A stretch of 64,000 bases of DNA, taken from the NCBI RefSeq assembly GCF_004331385.1, contig NZ_SJON01000001.1, forward strand, positions 310,001 to 374,000, read 5' to 3'. The translations under genes were made by a program, and so were the position numbers. Shown here in pieces: positions 17,669-29,076 of the stretch. The notes under the pieces are model-generated. The model made no database searches. It was not told where the DNA came from and worked only from the letters and a program-made list of their open reading frames with translations. Source of the stretch: Enterobacter quasihormaechei (GTDB lineage: Bacteria > Pseudomonadota > Gammaproteobacteria > Enterobacterales > Enterobacteriaceae). How positions within the stretch are numbered: position 1 is the first letter of the stretch; each line of letters opens with the position of its first letter.

Positions 17669-17875
17669 AGCGTGCGTGTTCCAGTTGCGAATATCGAAGG
17701 AAAGCGTTTCAATTCAAGGGAATGTTGTAATTATCAACTATTTTTGAACGAACGACAGGCAGTATATCATTTATAGGGGCGTGAAAGCAGCCTGCCAGGT
17801 CGCCAATTTGTAAAATAGTTGTTGTTTTGTGCCTTTTGCCCCGCATGCGGCAGGGGCTTGTGCTGAAAGGCAGGA

Positions 17876-18829
17876 TCAGAAAGCCTGACGGATCACGTTA
17901 ATGACGTTTTCCAGGACCGGATCGCGCAGGCTTAGCTTGTTGTAATGCAGTGAGATTTCAACAGATTCCGTAGCGAGCTGGCTCAACGGAATGCTCTCCA
18001 GTGGCCAGCACTTTTGCAGCAGAGTGAAGAGACGCACGGGCATGATACAGAGCAAATCGCTGCTGCCAAGCAGGGCCGCAAGGGTAAACATATTGTAACT
18101 GCTGAAGCTGATCAGACGGTCCGGGAACAATTCGTTAATACGCTGTCGCAGCGGATCCTGCCCCTGTCCTTCGGCCATAAACGTGGCATGTTCGTATTGA
18201 CGCAGATTTTCTGGCGTCAATGGTGCGCTTAACGCAGGGTGAGCCTGACGGCAAACGAGCGCCAGCGAGTCGGAATAAAGAACGTTATGCCCTAATGCTC
18301 TGGCCGCGAAGGTATTGCTGTCGATGATGAGATCCGTCTGGAATTGCGCCAGCTGTGTTTCCGGATCGTTTACGGGCACGTTGCGGATCAGCAGCTGCGG
18401 CGCATGCTGTTTCACAGCCTGATAAATAGCCGGCATGACCAGAACGCCCACCGAGGGCGAGGTGCCTATGGTGATGGTTCTTTGCTTATCGTAACTGCCG
18501 GTGAGATCCAGCGCGCCCAGAATCGACTCCAGGCCCTGACTGATGTACTCATGCAGATGGGTGGCGTATGCGGTTGGGGTTACGCCCTGGCCTTTACGAA
18601 TAAATAACGGATCGGGAAATATCGCGCGCAATTTTTGAATGGACTGGCTAATAGCAGAGGGCGTGAGATTAAGAATTTTCGCAGCATTAACGATACCTTT
18701 GTGGACATATACCGCCTCAAAAATAGTCAGTAAATTGAGATCAATATTACGTAAAGTCCGAAAAATTTGCGGCTTATCTTCGCCGCCGGTTTCATTCAGG
18801 CGTTTGGCTGGTAAATTAGTAGGCTCCAC
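17876..18829 (-). CDS. ybeF: LysR-family transcriptional regulator YbeF
   Basis: LTTR of 317 aa from a GTG start at 18829, which has GGAG 7 bp upstream and gives exactly the E. coli YbeF length. An in-frame ATG at 18937 would add 36 residues unlike the family. The N-terminal HTH is around LLTIFEAVYVHKGIVNAAKI with SAISQSIQKLR. The effector domain follows. Target genes are unknown; it lies between lipA and lipB in many enterobacteria without a proven link to lipoate. It is paralogous to ybdO in this window, with the same DPLFIRKGQG/DPLFIRSGKG block. Confidence 0.88.
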   Translation of the reverse strand: MEPTNLPAKRLNETGGEDKPQIFRTLRNIDLNLLTIFEAVYVHKGIVNAAKILNLTPSAISQSIQKLRAIFPDPLFIRKGQGVTPTAYATHLHEYISQGLESILGALDLTGSYDKQRTITIGTSPSVGVLVMPAIYQAVKQHAPQLLIRNVPVNDPETQLAQFQTDLIIDSNTFAARALGHNVLYSDSLALVCRQAHPALSAPLTPENLRQYEHATFMAEGQGQDPLRQRINELFPDRLISFSSYNMFTLAALLGSSDLLCIMPVRLFTLLQKCWPLESIPLSQLATESVEISLHYNKLSLRDPVLENVINVIRQAF

Positions 18830-19120
18830 GCTCTTACTCCGTATCCATTCACAATATGAATGATAGTTGAATTTATTTATTATGCTTGCAGAGATCAGTA
18901 AAGTCTTTCGTAAGTTTCCATTGTTTATCGAAAACAAGCAGTTGGGTGATTGTCACGCACGTTACACGATACCCGGTAATGGTTCTATTAAGGTTCTAAT
19001 TAATATGGGTCGCTAATATATGGGCGACTCGAAAATATAGAATATGCGGTTTATTGTAAAGCGTAAATGCGTTTATTAAGACGTGGCTCGTCAAATAATC
19101 GAGCCACTGACGGATGGGTG

Positions 19121-19762
19121 TTAAGCAGTAATATATTCGTAAGCGGGATTGTTAAGCAGCGCTAAAAAGTTCTTCAGAAGCACGGGGCGGATATTGTCAG
19201 GCGTGGCGGTATCAACCCACTGGCGCATTTGCGTCATTTCCATACCGGCATACCCACACGGGTTGATGCGCTGGAAGGGGGTTAGATCCATATTGATATT
19301 CAACGCCAGCCCATGGAACGAGCAGCCTTTACGAATACGCAGCCCCAGCGAACAGATCTTCATCTCTCCAACATAGACGCCCGGCGCATCGGCGCGAGGA
19401 TGAGCGTCAATATCATACTCAGCCAGCGTGTTCACCACGGTCTGTTCCAGTAGGGTAACCAACTCCCGCACGCCCAGCTTTCTGCGTTTCAGGTTAAGCA
19501 AAACATACATCACCTGCTGGCCAGGGCCGTGGTACGTCACCTGCCCACCGCGATCGCTCTGGATCACCGGGATATCGCCCGTCATTAATAAATGTTCGGC
19601 TTTTCCTGCCTGGCCTTGAGTGAACACCGGCAGGTGTTCAACCAGCCAGATTTCGTCAGGCGTGGTGTCATCGCGCGTATCGGTAAAGTCATGCATAGCC
19701 TGAGAAACAGGCTCGTAAGGCTGTAGCCCAAGATGGCGGACAAGAATTTTATCCTGGTACAA
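19121..19762 (-). CDS. lipB: Octanoyl-[ACP]:protein N-octanoyltransferase
   Basis: A 213-aa enzyme that moves octanoate from acyl-carrier protein to apo-lipoyl domains. The catalytic pair is present: C169 in [11 protein letters not shown] and K135 in [11 protein letters not shown]. The [12 protein letters not shown] motif is at 71-82. The start codon is TTG at 19762, with GGAGA upstream; the protein begins [12 protein letters not shown] exactly like relatives. Located downstream of ybeD on the same strand. Confidence 0.97.
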   Translation of the reverse strand: MYQDKILVRHLGLQPYEPVSQAMHDFTDTRDDTTPDEIWLVEHLPVFTQGQAGKAEHLLMTGDIPVIQSDRGGQVTYHGPGQQVMYVLLNLKRRKLGVRELVTLLEQTVVNTLAEYDIDAHPRADAPGVYVGEMKICSLGLRIRKGCSFHGLALNINMDLTPFQRINPCGYAGMEMTQMRQWVDTATPDNIRPVLLKNFLALLNNPAYEYITA

Positions 19763-19823
19763 AAGGATGTCTCCGAAGACAGGGGAGAATAGGTAACGGG
19801 GAGTATATCACAGCGGGGAAGGG

Positions 19824-19847
19824 GGTTACCCGGCAAACCGGGCAACC
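19824..19847. other. Stem-loop between ybeD and lipB
   Basis: GGTTACCCGG-CAAA-CCGGGCAACC, 10 positions with one mismatch. No U tract on the minus strand. Possibly an mRNA 3'-end stabiliser of ybeD or a weak attenuator before lipB. Confidence 0.5.
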
Positions 19848-19856
19848 GCAGAGGGA

Positions 19857-20120
19857 CTACAGTACCATACGAACAATTTCGATATTGCCGAGCTCTTCGT
19901 ACAGCGTCTCTACCTGCTCAATGTGTGTTGCAGTAATGGTGATTGAGACCGAGTGGTAGTTACCTTTGCTGCTCGGTTTGACTGATGGTGAGTAGTCGCC
20001 CGGCGCATGGCGCTGTACCACTTCAACCACCTGATCAACCAGCTCAGGTTTCGCCAGACCCATTACTTTGTAAGTAAAAGGGGTAGGGAATTCAAGCAGT
20101 TCGTTAAGTTTGGTTTTCAT
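19857..20120 (-). CDS. ybeD: DUF493 family protein YbeD
   Basis: An 87-aa alpha/beta (ferredoxin-like, ACT-related) protein, start [11 protein letters not shown]. Conserved segments are [21 protein letters not shown] and [15 protein letters not shown]. The structure of the family suggests an allosteric or regulatory role, possibly in lipoate metabolism, given the neighbouring lipB; not proven. The in-frame extension to 20162 lies inside the dacA terminator and is rejected. Confidence 0.92.
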   Translation of the reverse strand: MKTKLNELLEFPTPFTYKVMGLAKPELVDQVVEVVQRHAPGDYSPSVKPSSKGNYHSVSITITATHIEQVETLYEELGNIEIVRMVL

Positions 20121-20140
20121 GTCAGCTCCGGCGTGTGTAT

Positions 20141-20174
20141 AAAAAATAATAACTCCCGCCACGGGGCGGGAGTT
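20141..20174 (-). terminator. Intrinsic terminator of dacA
   Basis: AACTCCCGCC / GGCGGGAGTT, 10-bp perfect stem; on the minus strand it is followed by a U-rich stretch (TATTATTTTTT). It lies between dacA and ybeD. Confidence 0.85.
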
Positions 20175-20227
20175 TTACTGATACGTAGTATATGGGGATC
20201 AAAATCACACTTTCAAGTGTTCAATTT

Positions 20228-21439
20228 TTAACCAAACCAGTGATGGAACATCAGCTTAATGTAATCAATGATTTTGCCGAAGAAATTGCCTTCAGGAATT
20301 TCTTCCAGCACCACCAGCGGGCGCTGATCGATGGTTTTGCCATCCAGCTGGAAGTTGATGGTACCCACAACCTGATTCTTTTGCAGCGGGGCGTGCAGTT
20401 CGGTGGTGTTCAGCACGTAGCTGGCTTTCAGATCTTTCATGCGCCCGCGTGGGATTGTCAGATAGAGATCTTTGTCCACGCCCAGGGAAGCACGATCGTT
20501 ATCGCCAAACCAGACGGGCTCAGAAGCAAATTCTTTACCGGCCTTCAGCGGGTTCACGGTTTCGAAGAAGCGGAAGCCCCAGGTCAGCAGTTTTTTGCTT
20601 TCTGTTTCGCGTCCTTTAAACGTGCGGCCTCCCATCACGGCGGAGATCAGACGCATCTGACCTTCAGTAGCGGAGGCCACCAGGTTATAGCCGGCTTTGT
20701 CGGTGTGGCCGGTTTTGATGCCGTCGACGTTCAGGCTGTTATCCCACAGCAGGCCGTTACGGTTGGTCTGACGAATGCCGTTGAAGGTGAACTCTTTCTC
20801 TTTGTAGATAGAGTATTCGTTTGGCACATCGCGGATCAGCGCCTGACCAATCAGCGCCATGTCACGCGCGGAGCTGTACTGGCCTTCCGCGTCCAGGCCG
20901 TGAACGGTCTGGAAGTGAGTGTTTTTCAGGCCCAGCGCGGAGACGTAGCTGTTCATCAGTCCCACAAACGCGTCCTGGCTGCCTGCGGCAAAGTCGGCCA
21001 TTGCCACGCAGGCGTCGTTACCGGACTGCAAGTTAATGCCGCGAATCAGCTGAGAGACGGGAACCTGCATGCCTGGCTTCAGGAACATCAGCGATGAACC
21101 TTTGAACACCGGGTTACCGGTCGCCCACGCGTCGTTACCGATAGTCACCAGGTCGGTTTCTTTGAATTTACCTGCCTTCATCGCCTGGCCGATAACGTAG
21201 CTGGTCATCATTTTAGTCAGGCTGGCCGGATCGCGGCGGACATCGGCGTTCTGTTCTGCCAGAACTTTGCCGGAGTTGTAATCAATCAGGATGTAGGATT
21301 CCGCGTCGATCTGCGGAACGCCAGGGATCATGGTCTTGATGTTCAGGTCATCAGCGTGAGCGGCGGAGAACGCAGCAGCGCAAAGGGCCGTGGTCAGCGC
21401 CATGCGCTGCACAAAACGAGCAGAAAAAGTGGTCTTCAT
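20228..21439 (-). CDS. dacA: D-alanyl-D-alanine carboxypeptidase PBP5
   Basis: A 403-aa penicillin-binding protein that trims the terminal D-Ala of peptidoglycan pentapeptides and so controls crosslinking and cell shape. The signal peptide ends at about residue 29 (AFSAAHA/D). The active-site SxxK is S73-LTK76, the SGN motif is in LQSGNDAC, and the KTG motif in [12 protein letters not shown]. The C-terminal amphipathic helix ([14 protein letters not shown]) anchors it to the inner membrane. Length identical to E. coli. Downstream of rlpA and the rod-shape genes. Confidence 0.98.
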   Translation of the reverse strand: MKTTFSARFVQRMALTTALCAAAFSAAHADDLNIKTMIPGVPQIDAESYILIDYNSGKVLAEQNADVRRDPASLTKMMTSYVIGQAMKAGKFKETDLVTIGNDAWATGNPVFKGSSLMFLKPGMQVPVSQLIRGINLQSGNDACVAMADFAAGSQDAFVGLMNSYVSALGLKNTHFQTVHGLDAEGQYSSARDMALIGQALIRDVPNEYSIYKEKEFTFNGIRQTNRNGLLWDNSLNVDGIKTGHTDKAGYNLVASATEGQMRLISAVMGGRTFKGRETESKKLLTWGFRFFETVNPLKAGKEFASEPVWFGDNDRASLGVDKDLYLTIPRGRMKDLKASYVLNTTELHAPLQKNQVVGTINFQLDGKTIDQRPLVVLEEIPEGNFFGKIIDYIKLMFHHWFG

Positions 21440-21578
21440 GGTCAGAACTACGACATCCGTGATGGAATTAAAAAAAGTGCCTTACTATAGCAAATGCTAT
21501 ACGGGCAGGCATCCGACTTTCATCATGAGAGTGTTAACGTGATTTACACAAACTGACATTTCGGATACCACCGATTAA

Positions 21579-22685
21579 TTATTTCGCAACAGCGATAAAC
21601 GACTGGAGTTGCGCCTCGCTCTGCAAACGCTGTTGCAGGGACGCGGCCTGTGCTTTGCTGGCAAACGGGCCCATCTGGATACGCCATACCGCACCGTTTT
21701 GCTCAACGCGGCCTGGCACGCCAAACTGCTGGCTTAAGCGCTGCTGATACTGCTCTGCACGCGTCCGATCGCTGACGGCGCCAACCTGAACCACGTAGCT
21801 GCCGCTCGCCGCCGCAGGCGCACCAGTCTGCGTCGCAGCCGGCGCAGTTACCGGGGCGGGTTGTGCTGCGGGCGCAGTAACGACAGGCGCAGGCGCTGGA
21901 GCAGGTTCATTCGTTTCAATCACGCCCGACGCTAAGGTGGTGGGTGCGCCAAGGAAGCCGCTGCTTTTCACCGGGGCGCCTGTCGCATCTTCACTTTGCA
22001 GCGTATCGTTGCTGATGGCGCGCACTTCACCCTGCGGCTGTGCGGGCTCTGCCGGCGTTGACGCGCCCCCCATACCACCGCTCAGATCCGGGCGAGCGGG
22101 CAGGGCGTAGGTTTGCTTCGCCACCGTGGTACAGGCTGTGCCTGGTCCAGACAGCGAACCATCCTGCGCCACGATAATCGGGTCGATACGCACTTTCGTA
22201 TTATTGGAGGTGTTCAGACGATCGGCCGCCGCGCGCGACAGGGAAATCACGCGGTCGTTGCCGTAAGGGCCACGATCGTTGATGCGCACCACGATCATTC
22301 GGCCGTTCGCCAGGTTAGTGATGCGCGCATAGCTCGGGATGGGCAGCGTCGGGTGTGCCGCCGTGATCTGCATCGGATCGAAGGTTTCACCTGACGCGGT
22401 CAGGTTGCTGCCTGGCTCAGCATCATAGATGGCAGCAAAGCCCGCCTGGCTGAAGCGGGAAGGATCCTGAACGATTTTATAGCTTTTACCGTCGCGCTGA
22501 TAATCCTGATTCACGCTGGCGTTCAGCGGTTCATAAACGGGATCGGCACCGCTAATTTCAACAATCGGGCCATTACAGACCGCAGGCTGCGGCGGCGCGA
22601 CGGTTGCCTGTTGCTGACCATCATCACTTGTACAGGCGGCAAGTAAACTTGCTGCGATACAGATACCCAGCCACTGCTTACGCAT
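21579..22685 (-). CDS. rlpA: Septal ring lytic transglycosylase-like lipoprotein RlpA
   Basis: A 368-aa outer-membrane lipoprotein: signal peptide with lipobox LLAAC (C18). A double-psi beta-barrel domain follows (residues about 75-175, with RITNLANGRMIVVRINDRGP). Then comes a Pro/Ala/Thr-rich linker, and a SPOR domain at about 290-368 binds denuded glycan strands at the division septum. The Asp and His needed for transglycosylase activity in the Pseudomonas enzyme should be checked; E. coli RlpA is considered inactive. Spacing to mrdB is 16 bp. Confidence 0.94.
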   Translation of the reverse strand: MRKQWLGICIAASLLAACTSDDGQQQATVAPPQPAVCNGPIVEISGADPVYEPLNASVNQDYQRDGKSYKIVQDPSRFSQAGFAAIYDAEPGSNLTASGETFDPMQITAAHPTLPIPSYARITNLANGRMIVVRINDRGPYGNDRVISLSRAAADRLNTSNNTKVRIDPIIVAQDGSLSGPGTACTTVAKQTYALPARPDLSGGMGGASTPAEPAQPQGEVRAISNDTLQSEDATGAPVKSSGFLGAPTTLASGVIETNEPAPAPAPVVTAPAAQPAPVTAPAATQTGAPAAASGSYVVQVGAVSDRTRAEQYQQRLSQQFGVPGRVEQNGAVWRIQMGPFASKAQAASLQQRLQSEAQLQSFIAVAK

Positions 22686-22701
22686 TGCGATCCCCTTATT
22701 T

Positions 22702-23814
22702 TTATACGCTTTTGGACAACATTTTCCTGTGGGTATGGATCGACATCACGATACCAAACCCGGCCATCAACACGATCAGTGCTGAGCCCCCGTAACTCAC
22801 CAGCGGCAGCGGTACGCCAACAACCGGCAGAATACCACTCACCATACCAATATTTACGAAGACATAAACGAATAAAATCAACATTAACCCACCCGCCATG
22901 ACCCGGCCAAAGGTGGTCTGCGCACGCGCGGCAATGTAGAGCCCACGCATGATCAGCAGCACGTAGAGTGCAAGCAGCACCAGGATGCCAACCAGCCCTA
23001 ACTCCTCAGCCAGAACGGCAAAGATAAAGTCGGTATGGCGTTCCGGTAAAAATTCGAGCTGCGACTGCGTACCGTGCAGCCAGCCTTTCCCGCGCAGGCC
23101 GCCGGAGCCAATCGCAATCTTCGACTGAATAATATGATAGCCTGCGCCCAGCGGATCGGTCTCGGGATCGAGCAGCATCATCACGCGCTGGCGCTGGTAA
23201 TCATGCATCAGGAAGAACCAGAGAATAGGGATGAAGGCTGCCAGCAGGACCACCGCGATGCCGATCAGGCGCCAGCTCAGGCCGGACAGGAACAGAACGA
23301 ACAGGCCGGAGAGGGCGATAAGAATCGAGGTACCGAGGTCAGGCTGTGCGGCCACGAGCAGCGTCGGCAGGAAAATCAGCACCAGCGCAATGGCGGTATT
23401 TTTCAACGACGGCGGACAGACGTCGCGGTTAATGAAGCGCGCCACCATCAGCGGAACGGCGATTTTGGCAATTTCCGACGGCTGGAAGCGGACAATCCCC
23501 AGATCCAGCCAGCGTTGCGCCCCCTTCGAGATGGCACCGAACGCGTCTACCGCCACCAGCAAAATGATACAGAAAATATAGAGATAGGGCGCCCAGCCCT
23601 CATACACGCGCGGTGGGATTTGCGCCATCACCACCATAATGACCAGGCCCATGGCGATCTGGCCGATTTTACGCTCCATCATGCCGATATCCTGGCCGCT
23701 GGCGCTCCAGATAACGAGGGCGCTGTACACCAGCAGAGCCAGCAGGATCAGCAGCATGGCTGGGTCGATGTGGATCTTATCCCACAGCGATTTTTTATTC
23801 GGATTATCCGTCAT
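22702..23814 (-). CDS. mrdB: Rod-shape peptidoglycan glycosyltransferase RodA
   Basis: A 370-aa SEDS-family membrane protein with about ten hydrophobic segments. It polymerises glycan in the elongasome together with PBP2. Conserved SEDS segments include the extracellular [14 protein letters not shown] (containing the essential Asp) and [17 protein letters not shown]. Two bases separate it from the mrdA stop, so they are one operon. Confidence 0.98.
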   Translation of the reverse strand: MTDNPNKKSLWDKIHIDPAMLLILLALLVYSALVIWSASGQDIGMMERKIGQIAMGLVIMVVMAQIPPRVYEGWAPYLYIFCIILLVAVDAFGAISKGAQRWLDLGIVRFQPSEIAKIAVPLMVARFINRDVCPPSLKNTAIALVLIFLPTLLVAAQPDLGTSILIALSGLFVLFLSGLSWRLIGIAVVLLAAFIPILWFFLMHDYQRQRVMMLLDPETDPLGAGYHIIQSKIAIGSGGLRGKGWLHGTQSQLEFLPERHTDFIFAVLAEELGLVGILVLLALYVLLIMRGLYIAARAQTTFGRVMAGGLMLILFVYVFVNIGMVSGILPVVGVPLPLVSYGGSALIVLMAGFGIVMSIHTHRKMLSKSV

Positions 23815-23816
23815 GA

Positions 23817-25718
23817 TTATTGGTCCTCCGCCGCAGCGGCTGCCGGGTTTTCAGCAGGCAGTTCGGTGTTGTTATCACCCAGCATGATGTGGTCGAGGAT
23901 TTGACGCATGATGGTACCCACCGCCGGGCCTGCGCCGCCGTTTTCCAGAATCATCGCCACCGCAACCTGCGGGTTATCGTAAGGGGCAAACGCCGTCATG
24001 AGCTTGTGGTCACGCAGACGTTCGGCAATTTTGTGGGCGTTATAGGTTTCATTCGCTTTCAGACCGAAGACCTGCGCAGTACCCGATTTGGCGGCAACCT
24101 TATACGGTGCGCCAGCGAAATATTTGTGCGCCGTGCCGTTAGGGCGGTTGGCTACGCCGTACATACCGTCTTTCGCGATTTCCCAGAATCCGGAATGAAT
24201 GTCACCCACCGGTGGCTCATGAGGCTGTATCCACGGCACTTTTTTGCCGTCTTCAACGGTGCTTTGCAGCAGGTGCGGCACTTTCACTACGCCATCGTTG
24301 ATGAGGATCATCATTGCCTTGTTCATTTGCAGCGGCGTTGCCGTCCAGTAACCCTGGCCGATCCCCACCGGAATGGTGTCACCCTGATACCAGGGCTTTT
24401 TAAAGCGCTTCTGCTTCCATTCGCGGGTTGGCATGTTGCCGGAACGCTCTTCCGCTAAATCTATACCGGTGTAATGCCCGTAGCCGAATTTGCTCATCCA
24501 TTCAGACAGACGGTCAATACCCATATCGTAGGCGACCTGATAGAAGAAGGTATCCGCAGACTCCTCCAGTGATTTGGTCACGTTCAGATGGCCATGGCCC
24601 CATTTTTTCCAGTCGCGGTAGCGTTTTTCAGAGCCAGGCAACTGCCACCAGCCCGGGTCAAACAGGCTGGTATTGCGGGTAATGACGCCCGCGCTCAGCG
24701 CAGACACGGCGACATACGGTTTAACCGTTGAGGCTGGAGGATAAACCCCCTGCGTAGCGCGGTTCACCAGCGGGGTGTTTGGATCGTTGAGCAGGCCGGA
24801 GTAATCTTTGCTGGAAATACCGTCCACGAAGAGGTTCGGATCGTAGCTTGGCATGGAAACCATCGCCAGAATGCCGCCGGTACGCGGGTCGGTCACGATC
24901 ACGGCGGCGCGGCTACCCGCCAGCAGCGTTTCGATATACTGCTGGAGCTTCAGGTCGAGCGTCAGATACACGTCATGTCCCGCCTGCGGGGGGACCTCTT
25001 TTAGCTGACGGATCACGCGACCACGGTTGTTGACTTCAACCTCTTCATAACCGGTCTGGCCGTGCAGGACATCTTCGTAGTAACGTTCGATCCCCAGCTT
25101 GCCGATATCATGGGTTGCGGCGTAGTTAGCCAGCTTGCCGTCTTTATCAAGGCGTTCGACGTCTTTATCGTTGATTTTGGAGACGTAGCCAATCACGTGC
25201 GTCAGCGCGGAGCCGTAAGGATAGTAGCGGCGCTTATAGCCTTTGACTTCCACGCCGGGGAAACGGTACTGGTTAACGGCAAAACGGGCGACCTGCACTT
25301 CTGTCAGGTTGGTTTTTACCGGAATGGAGGTGAAGCGGTGAGAACGTGCGCGCTCTTTTTTGAACGCCGCGATGTCATCATCGTTCAGGTCGACAACGCT
25401 TCTCAGCGCGTTCAGCGTATCCTGCACGTTATCCACTTTCTCCGGCATCATCTCAATCTGATAGATGGTGCGGTTTAGCGCCAGCGGGGTGCCGTTACGA
25501 TCGTAGATAATGCCGCGGCTGGGCGCGATGGGCACCAGCTTGATACGGTTTTCGTTTGAGCGGGTCTGGTAATCGGTATACCGGACAATTTGCAGATTAT
25601 AGAGGTTGGCGATCAGCACGCCGGTAAGCAGCAAAATCCCCGTAAAGGCGACCAGCGCCCGGCGCACAAACAGCGCGGACTCAGCCGTATAGTCGCGAAA
25701 AGAATTCTGTAGTTTCAT
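23817..25718 (-). CDS. mrdA: Elongation-specific transpeptidase PBP2
   Basis: A 633-aa class B penicillin-binding protein: one N-terminal membrane helix ([20 protein letters not shown]), a pedestal/dimerisation domain, and a transpeptidase domain. The active serine is in [11 protein letters not shown], the SxN motif in [10 protein letters not shown] (S-A-D variant region), and KSGTAQVF near the C-terminus. Crosslinks new lateral-wall peptidoglycan with RodA. It is the target of mecillinam. Confidence 0.98.
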   Translation of the reverse strand: MKLQNSFRDYTAESALFVRRALVAFTGILLLTGVLIANLYNLQIVRYTDYQTRSNENRIKLVPIAPSRGIIYDRNGTPLALNRTIYQIEMMPEKVDNVQDTLNALRSVVDLNDDDIAAFKKERARSHRFTSIPVKTNLTEVQVARFAVNQYRFPGVEVKGYKRRYYPYGSALTHVIGYVSKINDKDVERLDKDGKLANYAATHDIGKLGIERYYEDVLHGQTGYEEVEVNNRGRVIRQLKEVPPQAGHDVYLTLDLKLQQYIETLLAGSRAAVIVTDPRTGGILAMVSMPSYDPNLFVDGISSKDYSGLLNDPNTPLVNRATQGVYPPASTVKPYVAVSALSAGVITRNTSLFDPGWWQLPGSEKRYRDWKKWGHGHLNVTKSLEESADTFFYQVAYDMGIDRLSEWMSKFGYGHYTGIDLAEERSGNMPTREWKQKRFKKPWYQGDTIPVGIGQGYWTATPLQMNKAMMILINDGVVKVPHLLQSTVEDGKKVPWIQPHEPPVGDIHSGFWEIAKDGMYGVANRPNGTAHKYFAGAPYKVAAKSGTAQVFGLKANETYNAHKIAERLRDHKLMTAFAPYDNPQVAVAMILENGGAGPAVGTIMRQILDHIMLGDNNTELPAENPAAAAAEDQ

Positions 25719-25746
25719 CCGCTGCTTAAGTTACCCTGGTCAGTCA

Positions 25747-26214
25747 TTACTCGCGGTGATAAGGGTGGTTGGTAGTGATGCTCCACGCGCGATACAAACT
25801 TTCTGCCACGAGAACCCGCACGAGCGGGTGGGGCAGCGTCAGCGCAGAGAGTGACCAACTTTGTTCTGCTGCCGCTTTGCAGGCGGGAGATAACCCCTCT
25901 GGTCCGCCAATCAACAGACTGACGTCACGACCGTCCTGCTTCCAGCGCTCCAGTTCGTGCGCCAGCTGCGGCGTATCCCAGGGCTTGCCCGGGATATCGA
26001 GGGTCACGATGCGGTTTTTGCCTGCGGCAGCCAGCATCAGCTCTCCCTCTTTATCGAGAATACGTTTGATATCTGCGTTCTTGCCGCGCTTTCCTGCTGG
26101 GATCTCCACCAGTTCGAACGGCATATCTTTTGGGAAACGACGCAGATACTCAGTAAAACCGGTTTGTACCCAGTCAGGCATTTTGGTGCCGACGGCGACC
26201 AGCTGCAACTTCAC
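25747..26214 (-). CDS. rlmH: 23S rRNA (pseudouridine1915-N3)-methyltransferase
   Basis: A 155-aa SPOUT-fold methyltransferase that modifies pseudouridine 1915 in helix 69 of assembled 70S ribosomes. The knot that binds SAM includes [13 protein letters not shown] and the C-terminal [15 protein letters not shown] tail ([11 protein letters not shown]). Same length as E. coli. The gene is 3 bp from rsfS and 28 bp before mrdA. Confidence 0.98.
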   Translation of the reverse strand: MKLQLVAVGTKMPDWVQTGFTEYLRRFPKDMPFELVEIPAGKRGKNADIKRILDKEGELMLAAAGKNRIVTLDIPGKPWDTPQLAHELERWKQDGRDVSLLIGGPEGLSPACKAAAEQSWSLSALTLPHPLVRVLVAESLYRAWSITTNHPYHRE

Positions 26215-26217
26215 GCA

Positions 26218-26580
<363 letters not shown>

Positions 26581-26803
26581 TCAGCCAGTATACCTGAACT
26601 GACGCCAGTCGCGGGACAAATGTCACCGCCCGGCTTTTGAAGGCGGGTATCATCCCACCCTCCGCCTGAGATTGCATCGCCATTTTTGTAAAACAATTTC
26701 TGTAAAGCAACGATCGGCGGGAAAGTCTGGCAGCGGAGGATATCAGTATGGCTTAGCCTGTCAAGGCAGGATAATCATTAACAGGCAATTTCGCCGGTGA
26801 TGT

Positions 26804-27460
26804 TCAGGCATCTGTACTTTTCTGATACAGACCGTGTGCGTGGATATAGGCCAGCACAGGTAAGGGCAGGAGATCGTCACAGTTCAAACCCTGCTGGAGA
26901 CGCTCGCGGATGAGGGTTGCGGAAATATCAAACCACGGCGTCTCGGCGAGGTAAATTTTACCGGCGGGCAGGCTGTGAAGGTCTTCTATATTGTCCGTAA
27001 GATGCGCGTCAAGCCACTGCTGATGCTGCGGTTCACGCATGGTCAGCGGGTAGCCCGGACGGCGGCAGACCAGCAAGTGACTGTTTTCCAGAATGGTTTC
27101 GTACTGGTACCAGCTGGGGAAGTTGAGCAAGGAATCCTGGCCGATGATAAACGCCAGCGGTTTCACTGGCCCCTGCTCAGCACGCCACTCCCGCAGGGTT
27201 TGCGATGTCCAGGACGGCGTATCCCGGCGCAGTTCGCGCTCATCCAGCGTGAAGAGAGGCTTATCGGCGATAGCCAGCGCGAGCATCGCTTTGCGCTGCT
27301 CGCTGGTTGCTTCTGGCTGAGGACGGTGCGGCGGAACATTGTTGGGCATGATGATCACACGCTGCAAGCCAATCAAATTCGCGAGGATTTCTACCGGCTT
27401 AAGATGCCCATAGTGTACCGGGTCGAATGTCCCGCCATACATTGCCTGTAAAGAATGCAT
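26804..27460 (-). CDS. nadD: Nicotinate-nucleotide adenylyltransferase
   Basis: A 218-aa enzyme that makes deamido-NAD from nicotinate mononucleotide and ATP. The nucleotidyltransferase signature [14 protein letters not shown] includes the HxGH motif; the second motif is [11 protein letters not shown] prefer the ATG at 27460 ([10 protein letters not shown]), which matches the family start, to the in-frame ATG at 27469, which would overlap the end of holA by 8 bp. Both are possible. Confidence 0.95.
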   Translation of the reverse strand: MHSLQAMYGGTFDPVHYGHLKPVEILANLIGLQRVIIMPNNVPPHRPQPEATSEQRKAMLALAIADKPLFTLDERELRRDTPSWTSQTLREWRAEQGPVKPLAFIIGQDSLLNFPSWYQYETILENSHLLVCRRPGYPLTMREPQHQQWLDAHLTDNIEDLHSLPAGKIYLAETPWFDISATLIRERLQQGLNCDDLLPLPVLAYIHAHGLYQKSTDA

Positions 27461-27461
27461 A

Positions 27462-28493
27462 TCACCCATCGATAAATACGTCTGCCAGCGCCTTATGGCA
27501 GAGCAGTAAAGAGAGGCTCTCCAGCTCCGCCCAGACTGACTGGCCGTAATCCTGTTTCAGCGTCAGTTCGGCGCGCATCAGCAGCTGCACGGCCTGACGC
27601 AGCTGCTCCTGGCTCAGGCGGTTTATCGCCTCTGTGGTCATCGCCCGACGGTTCTGCCACACGCGATGCTTGTCGAATAAGGCGCGCAGAGGCGTATGCG
27701 CCGACTGGCGCTTAAGGTTGTTCAGCAGCAGTAGTTCGCGCTGGAGCGTGCGGAGCAGAATGACCGGCTCACTGCCTTCCAGGCGCAGCTGTTGCAGTAT
27801 GTGCAGGGCACGCTTACTTTTCGCCGACAGCAGCGCATCAACCCAATGGAAGGGGGTAAAGTGCGCGGCATCGTTCACCGCCTGTTCGACGCGGGGTAGC
27901 GTCAGCTTGCCATCCGGCCACAGCAGGGAGAGCCTGTCCAGCGCCTGCGCCAGTGCCAGAAGATTGCCTTCATAGCAGTAGCAAAGGAGCTGGCTGGCGG
28001 CATCGTCCAGTTGCAGGTTGTGCTGCTTTGCTCGCGCGGCAACCCATTTTGGCAGATGTGCCTGTTCAGGCGTCTGGCAGGTAACCAGTACTGCACTGGT
28101 GGCCAGCCGGGTAAACCAGGCCGCGTTTTCCTGCGCTTTTGTGAGTTTGTTGCCGCGTACTATCAGCAGCAGATCGCTGTGTAACAAGCTGACCAGCATG
28201 GCCAGCTGTTCGTTGATGGCGGCGTTAGGGCCATTCTCTGGCAGCAGGATCTGGATTGTCTGACGTGAGGCAAACAGGCTCATGGCCTGACAAAGCGAGA
28301 AGATAGCGTTCCAGTCGGTACTGTTATCGATCTGAAACGTATGATGCTCATCAAAGCCCTGCGCGGCTGCCGCATGGCGAACAGCATCAAGGCTTTCCTG
28401 AAGTAACAGGGGGTCGTTACCAAGTAGCAGGTAGGCCGCGCGCAGCCCTTCGTTGAGCTGCGCGCGGAGTTGTTCAGGATACAACCTGATCAT
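27462..28493 (-). CDS. holA: DNA polymerase III delta subunit
   Basis: A 343-aa subunit of the clamp loader that opens the beta sliding clamp. The N-terminal beta-binding region includes [17 protein letters not shown], with the Leu-Phe pair that contacts the clamp. The rest is the AAA+-like body and a C-terminal collar helix bundle. Its start overlaps the stop of lptE by one base, and its stop is next to nadD, so lptE-holA-nadD is a tight operon downstream of leuS. Confidence 0.97.
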   Translation of the reverse strand: MIRLYPEQLRAQLNEGLRAAYLLLGNDPLLLQESLDAVRHAAAAQGFDEHHTFQIDNSTDWNAIFSLCQAMSLFASRQTIQILLPENGPNAAINEQLAMLVSLLHSDLLLIVRGNKLTKAQENAAWFTRLATSAVLVTCQTPEQAHLPKWVAARAKQHNLQLDDAASQLLCYCYEGNLLALAQALDRLSLLWPDGKLTLPRVEQAVNDAAHFTPFHWVDALLSAKSKRALHILQQLRLEGSEPVILLRTLQRELLLLNNLKRQSAHTPLRALFDKHRVWQNRRAMTTEAINRLSQEQLRQAVQLLMRAELTLKQDYGQSVWAELESLSLLLCHKALADVFIDG

Positions 28494-29062
28494 CAGTTAC
28501 CCAGCGACGTTGGCATGTCCGGCGTGCTGGCATCCGGTGTTTCGATGATGTCAGCGCCTTTTTTCGACGACGCGGCAATGGCAGGCAGTCTACGGATCAG
28601 CTGCTCTGCGGCCTTATCATACATTTCCTTGATGATAATCTGCTGTTCAGCGTCTTTTGCCAGGGCCGTCTGCGGGTTATCGAAGAACGAACGGTAGACT
28701 TTGGTGTTGATAGGGTAAATATCTTTACCCGGCATTAAGACGGCCGCATCAACGGTAAGCACCATTTGATATTCCGCGGTTCGACCATCCTGGAAGATCG
28801 ACGCCGTGTCTTGTGACAGCGTTGATTTCAGGACGCGAAGCGAAGGAACATCCTGACGCAGGGTTCCCTTCTCGATCAGCTTAACATCGTTCAAACGCAG
28901 CTGGTTACGAATGGCCCGGCTCAGCGGTCCGTTCGGATCGGATGAGTCGAAGATCATCGTTTTCATCTGCGCAGGCACTGCCGTGGTGTTGCGCAGGTGC
29001 CAGCCGCAGCCAGCGGTGACAAGCACCGCCAGAGATAAGAGTATTGTTGCCAGTTGTCGCAC
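28493..29062 (-). CDS. lptE: LPS assembly outer-membrane lipoprotein LptE
   Basis: A 189-aa lipoprotein that plugs LptD and helps insert LPS at the cell surface. The lipobox is VTAGC with C19. The following [11 protein letters not shown] is the mature N-terminus typical of LptE. The acidic/serine-rich C-terminal tail ([17 protein letters not shown]) is variable in the family. Fourteen bp downstream of leuS. Confidence 0.97.
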   Translation of the reverse strand: MRQLATILLSLAVLVTAGCGWHLRNTTAVPAQMKTMIFDSSDPNGPLSRAIRNQLRLNDVKLIEKGTLRQDVPSLRVLKSTLSQDTASIFQDGRTAEYQMVLTVDAAVLMPGKDIYPINTKVYRSFFDNPQTALAKDAEQQIIIKEMYDKAAEQLIRRLPAIAASSKKGADIIETPDASTPDMPTSLGN

Positions 29063-29076
29063 GTTTCCTCCCGCGC